Assembly: GCA_002509325.1 (NCBI GenBank)
Contig: DADO01000154.1
Coordinates: 1 to 5,716 of the forward strand
DNA length: 5,716 nucleotides
Source: Methanosarcina sp. UBA402
Lineage (GTDB): Archaea > Halobacteriota > Methanosarcinia > Methanosarcinales > Methanosarcinaceae
Direction of reading: 5' to 3'
Positions 5,299-5,716 of this stretch are shown piece after piece. Within the stretch, counting starts at the first letter, position 1. Each line of letters begins with the position of its first letter. Made by a program: the position numbers and the translations under genes. The notes beneath the pieces are model-generated. The model did not search any database, was not told the DNA's origin, and was given only the letters and a program-made list of their open reading frames with translations.

Positions 5299-5577
5299 TT
5301 ACTCCTTGAACTCAAACTTCTTTGCCCTGAAACAGGGTTTCTGGTGGGCTTTTTTACATACGGTGCAGCGGTATCTAAGCCAGATGCGTTTTGTGGGTTT
5401 GTCACCACCAGGCACCTTGGAGAACTTTCCGCTATTTCCTATGCCTTGCTGTCTCTTTTTCTGTCTTGCAATTTGAGTCATTGATGATGCCTGACCCTTC
5501 TTAACCCTCTCAACGACTACTTCATTGTGGGTTTTACAGTAAGGACAGTAAGTTCTGAACCTCTTTGGAATTTTCAT
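5299..5577 (-). CDS. rpl44e: 50S ribosomal protein eL42 (L44e)
   Basis: A 92-residue large-subunit protein that lies near the E site in archaeal and eukaryotic ribosomes. Zinc-binding cysteines are C11-x2-C14 (TYCPYCKTH) and C71-x2-C74 (YRCTVCKKAH). The central basic stretch KRQQGIGNSGKFSKVPGGDK (41-60) is the family signature. It is the first gene of the minus-strand operon. ATG 5577 is preceded by AAGGTG at 6 nt. The promoter region upstream, to the right, contains a tandemly duplicated TATA element. Confidence 0.97.
   Translation of the reverse strand: MKIPKRFRTYCPYCKTHNEVVVERVKKGQASSMTQIARQKKRQQGIGNSGKFSKVPGGDKPTKRIWLRYRCTVCKKAHQKPCFRAKKFEFKE
5302..5307 (-). promoter_or_regulatory. Ribosome binding site of rps27e
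   Basis: AAGGAG lies on the minus strand inside the last codons of rpl44e, 9 nt before ATG 5292. It is a strong match to the archaeal Shine-Dalgarno core. Confidence 0.75.
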
Positions 5578-5583
5578 TCTCTA

Positions 5584-5589
5584 CACCTT
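5584..5589 (-). promoter_or_regulatory. Ribosome binding site of rpl44e
   Basis: AAGGTG lies 6 nt before ATG 5577, matching part of the sequence complementary to the 16S rRNA 3' end. It supports this ATG as the start. Confidence 0.7.
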
Positions 5590-5650
5590 ATTAATGATTA
5601 TTGGTATTGCAGCTTGCCTTCTCCGGCTCTCACGGAAAGACATTATGAAA

Positions 5651-5660
5651 TAATATATTA
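5651..5660 (-). promoter_or_regulatory. Proximal TATA-like box of the ribosomal operon
   Basis: The palindromic decamer TAATATATTA is a plausible TATA box. A start about 26 nt downstream would fall near 5630, giving a leader of roughly 50 nt before rpl44e. An identical decamer at 5674-5683 lies 23 bp further upstream and could drive a second start near 5652. Confidence 0.5.
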
Positions 5661-5696
5661 CAACTTATTGAATTAATATATTACAATTTATTGAAT
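5651..5696. repeat. 23-bp tandem duplication in the ribosomal operon promoter
   Basis: Bases 5651-5673 and 5674-5696 are identical except at one position: C at 5664 against T at 5687. The unit joins TAATATATTA to CAAYTTATTGAAT. A further degenerate partial copy seems to begin at 5697 (TTACAATTATGGAG) and runs into the window edge, so the array may be longer. Each full unit carries one TATA-like decamer. Confidence 0.9.
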
Positions 5697-5716
5697 TTAC
5701 AATTATGGAGTTTACA

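Noticed and set aside
5125..5484. Plus-strand open frame of 119 codons with hydrophobic stretches
   Set aside because: It is antisense to eS27 and eL42, both certain genes; the hydrophobicity comes from reading their basic coding strand backwards.
5651..5716. Start of a CRISPR array or integration site in the 23-bp repeats
   Set aside because: The copies abut with no spacers, are A/T-rich and contain TATA-like boxes directly upstream of a ribosomal operon, so a duplicated promoter element fits better.

Overview
The window looks like a chromosomal segment of a methanogenic archaeon, most likely a Methanosarcina. It carries a formylmethanofuran dehydrogenase subunit B gene of methanogenesis, the archaeal/eukaryotic-type ribosomal proteins eL42 and eS27, initiation factor aIF2-alpha, the H/ACA RNP protein Nop10, and A/T-rich promoters with archaeal TATA boxes. 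Base composition is moderate in genes and strongly A/T-rich between them. The genus is inferred from protein resemblance recalled from memory, not from a search. There is no sign of a mobile element, phage or CRISPR array.

Left part (1-1437, plus strand): a formylmethanofuran dehydrogenase subunit B gene, probably the last gene of an fmd/fwd operon entering from the left. Its TTG start overlaps a TGA that probably ends the preceding gene. The protein keeps the four cysteines of the N-terminal [4Fe-4S] site. At the position where family members have Cys-His (Cys is the Mo/W ligand), it reads Gly133-Asn134. This is the most notable observation in the window.

Middle (1438-3282): a short convergent spacer, tRNA-Ser(CGA) on the minus strand, then a minus-strand PHP-domain nuclease that I identify as endonuclease Q. 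It ends in a Lys/Glu-rich tail built partly on a 15-bp tandem repeat and closed by a PCNA-binding-like motif. It has its own TATA box, and that box rules out the longer TTG-initiated reading. A 10-bp-arm inverted repeat abuts the TATA box.

Right part (3283-5716, minus strand): a compact archaeal information-processing operon, transcribed right to left: rpl44e (eL42), rps27e (eS27), aIF2-alpha, nop10 and a PAC2-family proteasome-assembly-chaperone-like gene. Gaps are 6, 63, 6 and 9 nt, and Shine-Dalgarno sequences are embedded in preceding genes. It links ribosome structure, translation initiation, rRNA pseudouridylation and probably proteasome assembly. Its promoter region holds a nearly perfect 23-bp tandem duplication, each copy containing a TATA-like decamer.

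I do not see an obviously new multi-gene system. The points worth a second look are the active-site substitution in the FwdB homologue, the duplicated promoter element, and the promoter architecture and tail of the EndoQ gene.
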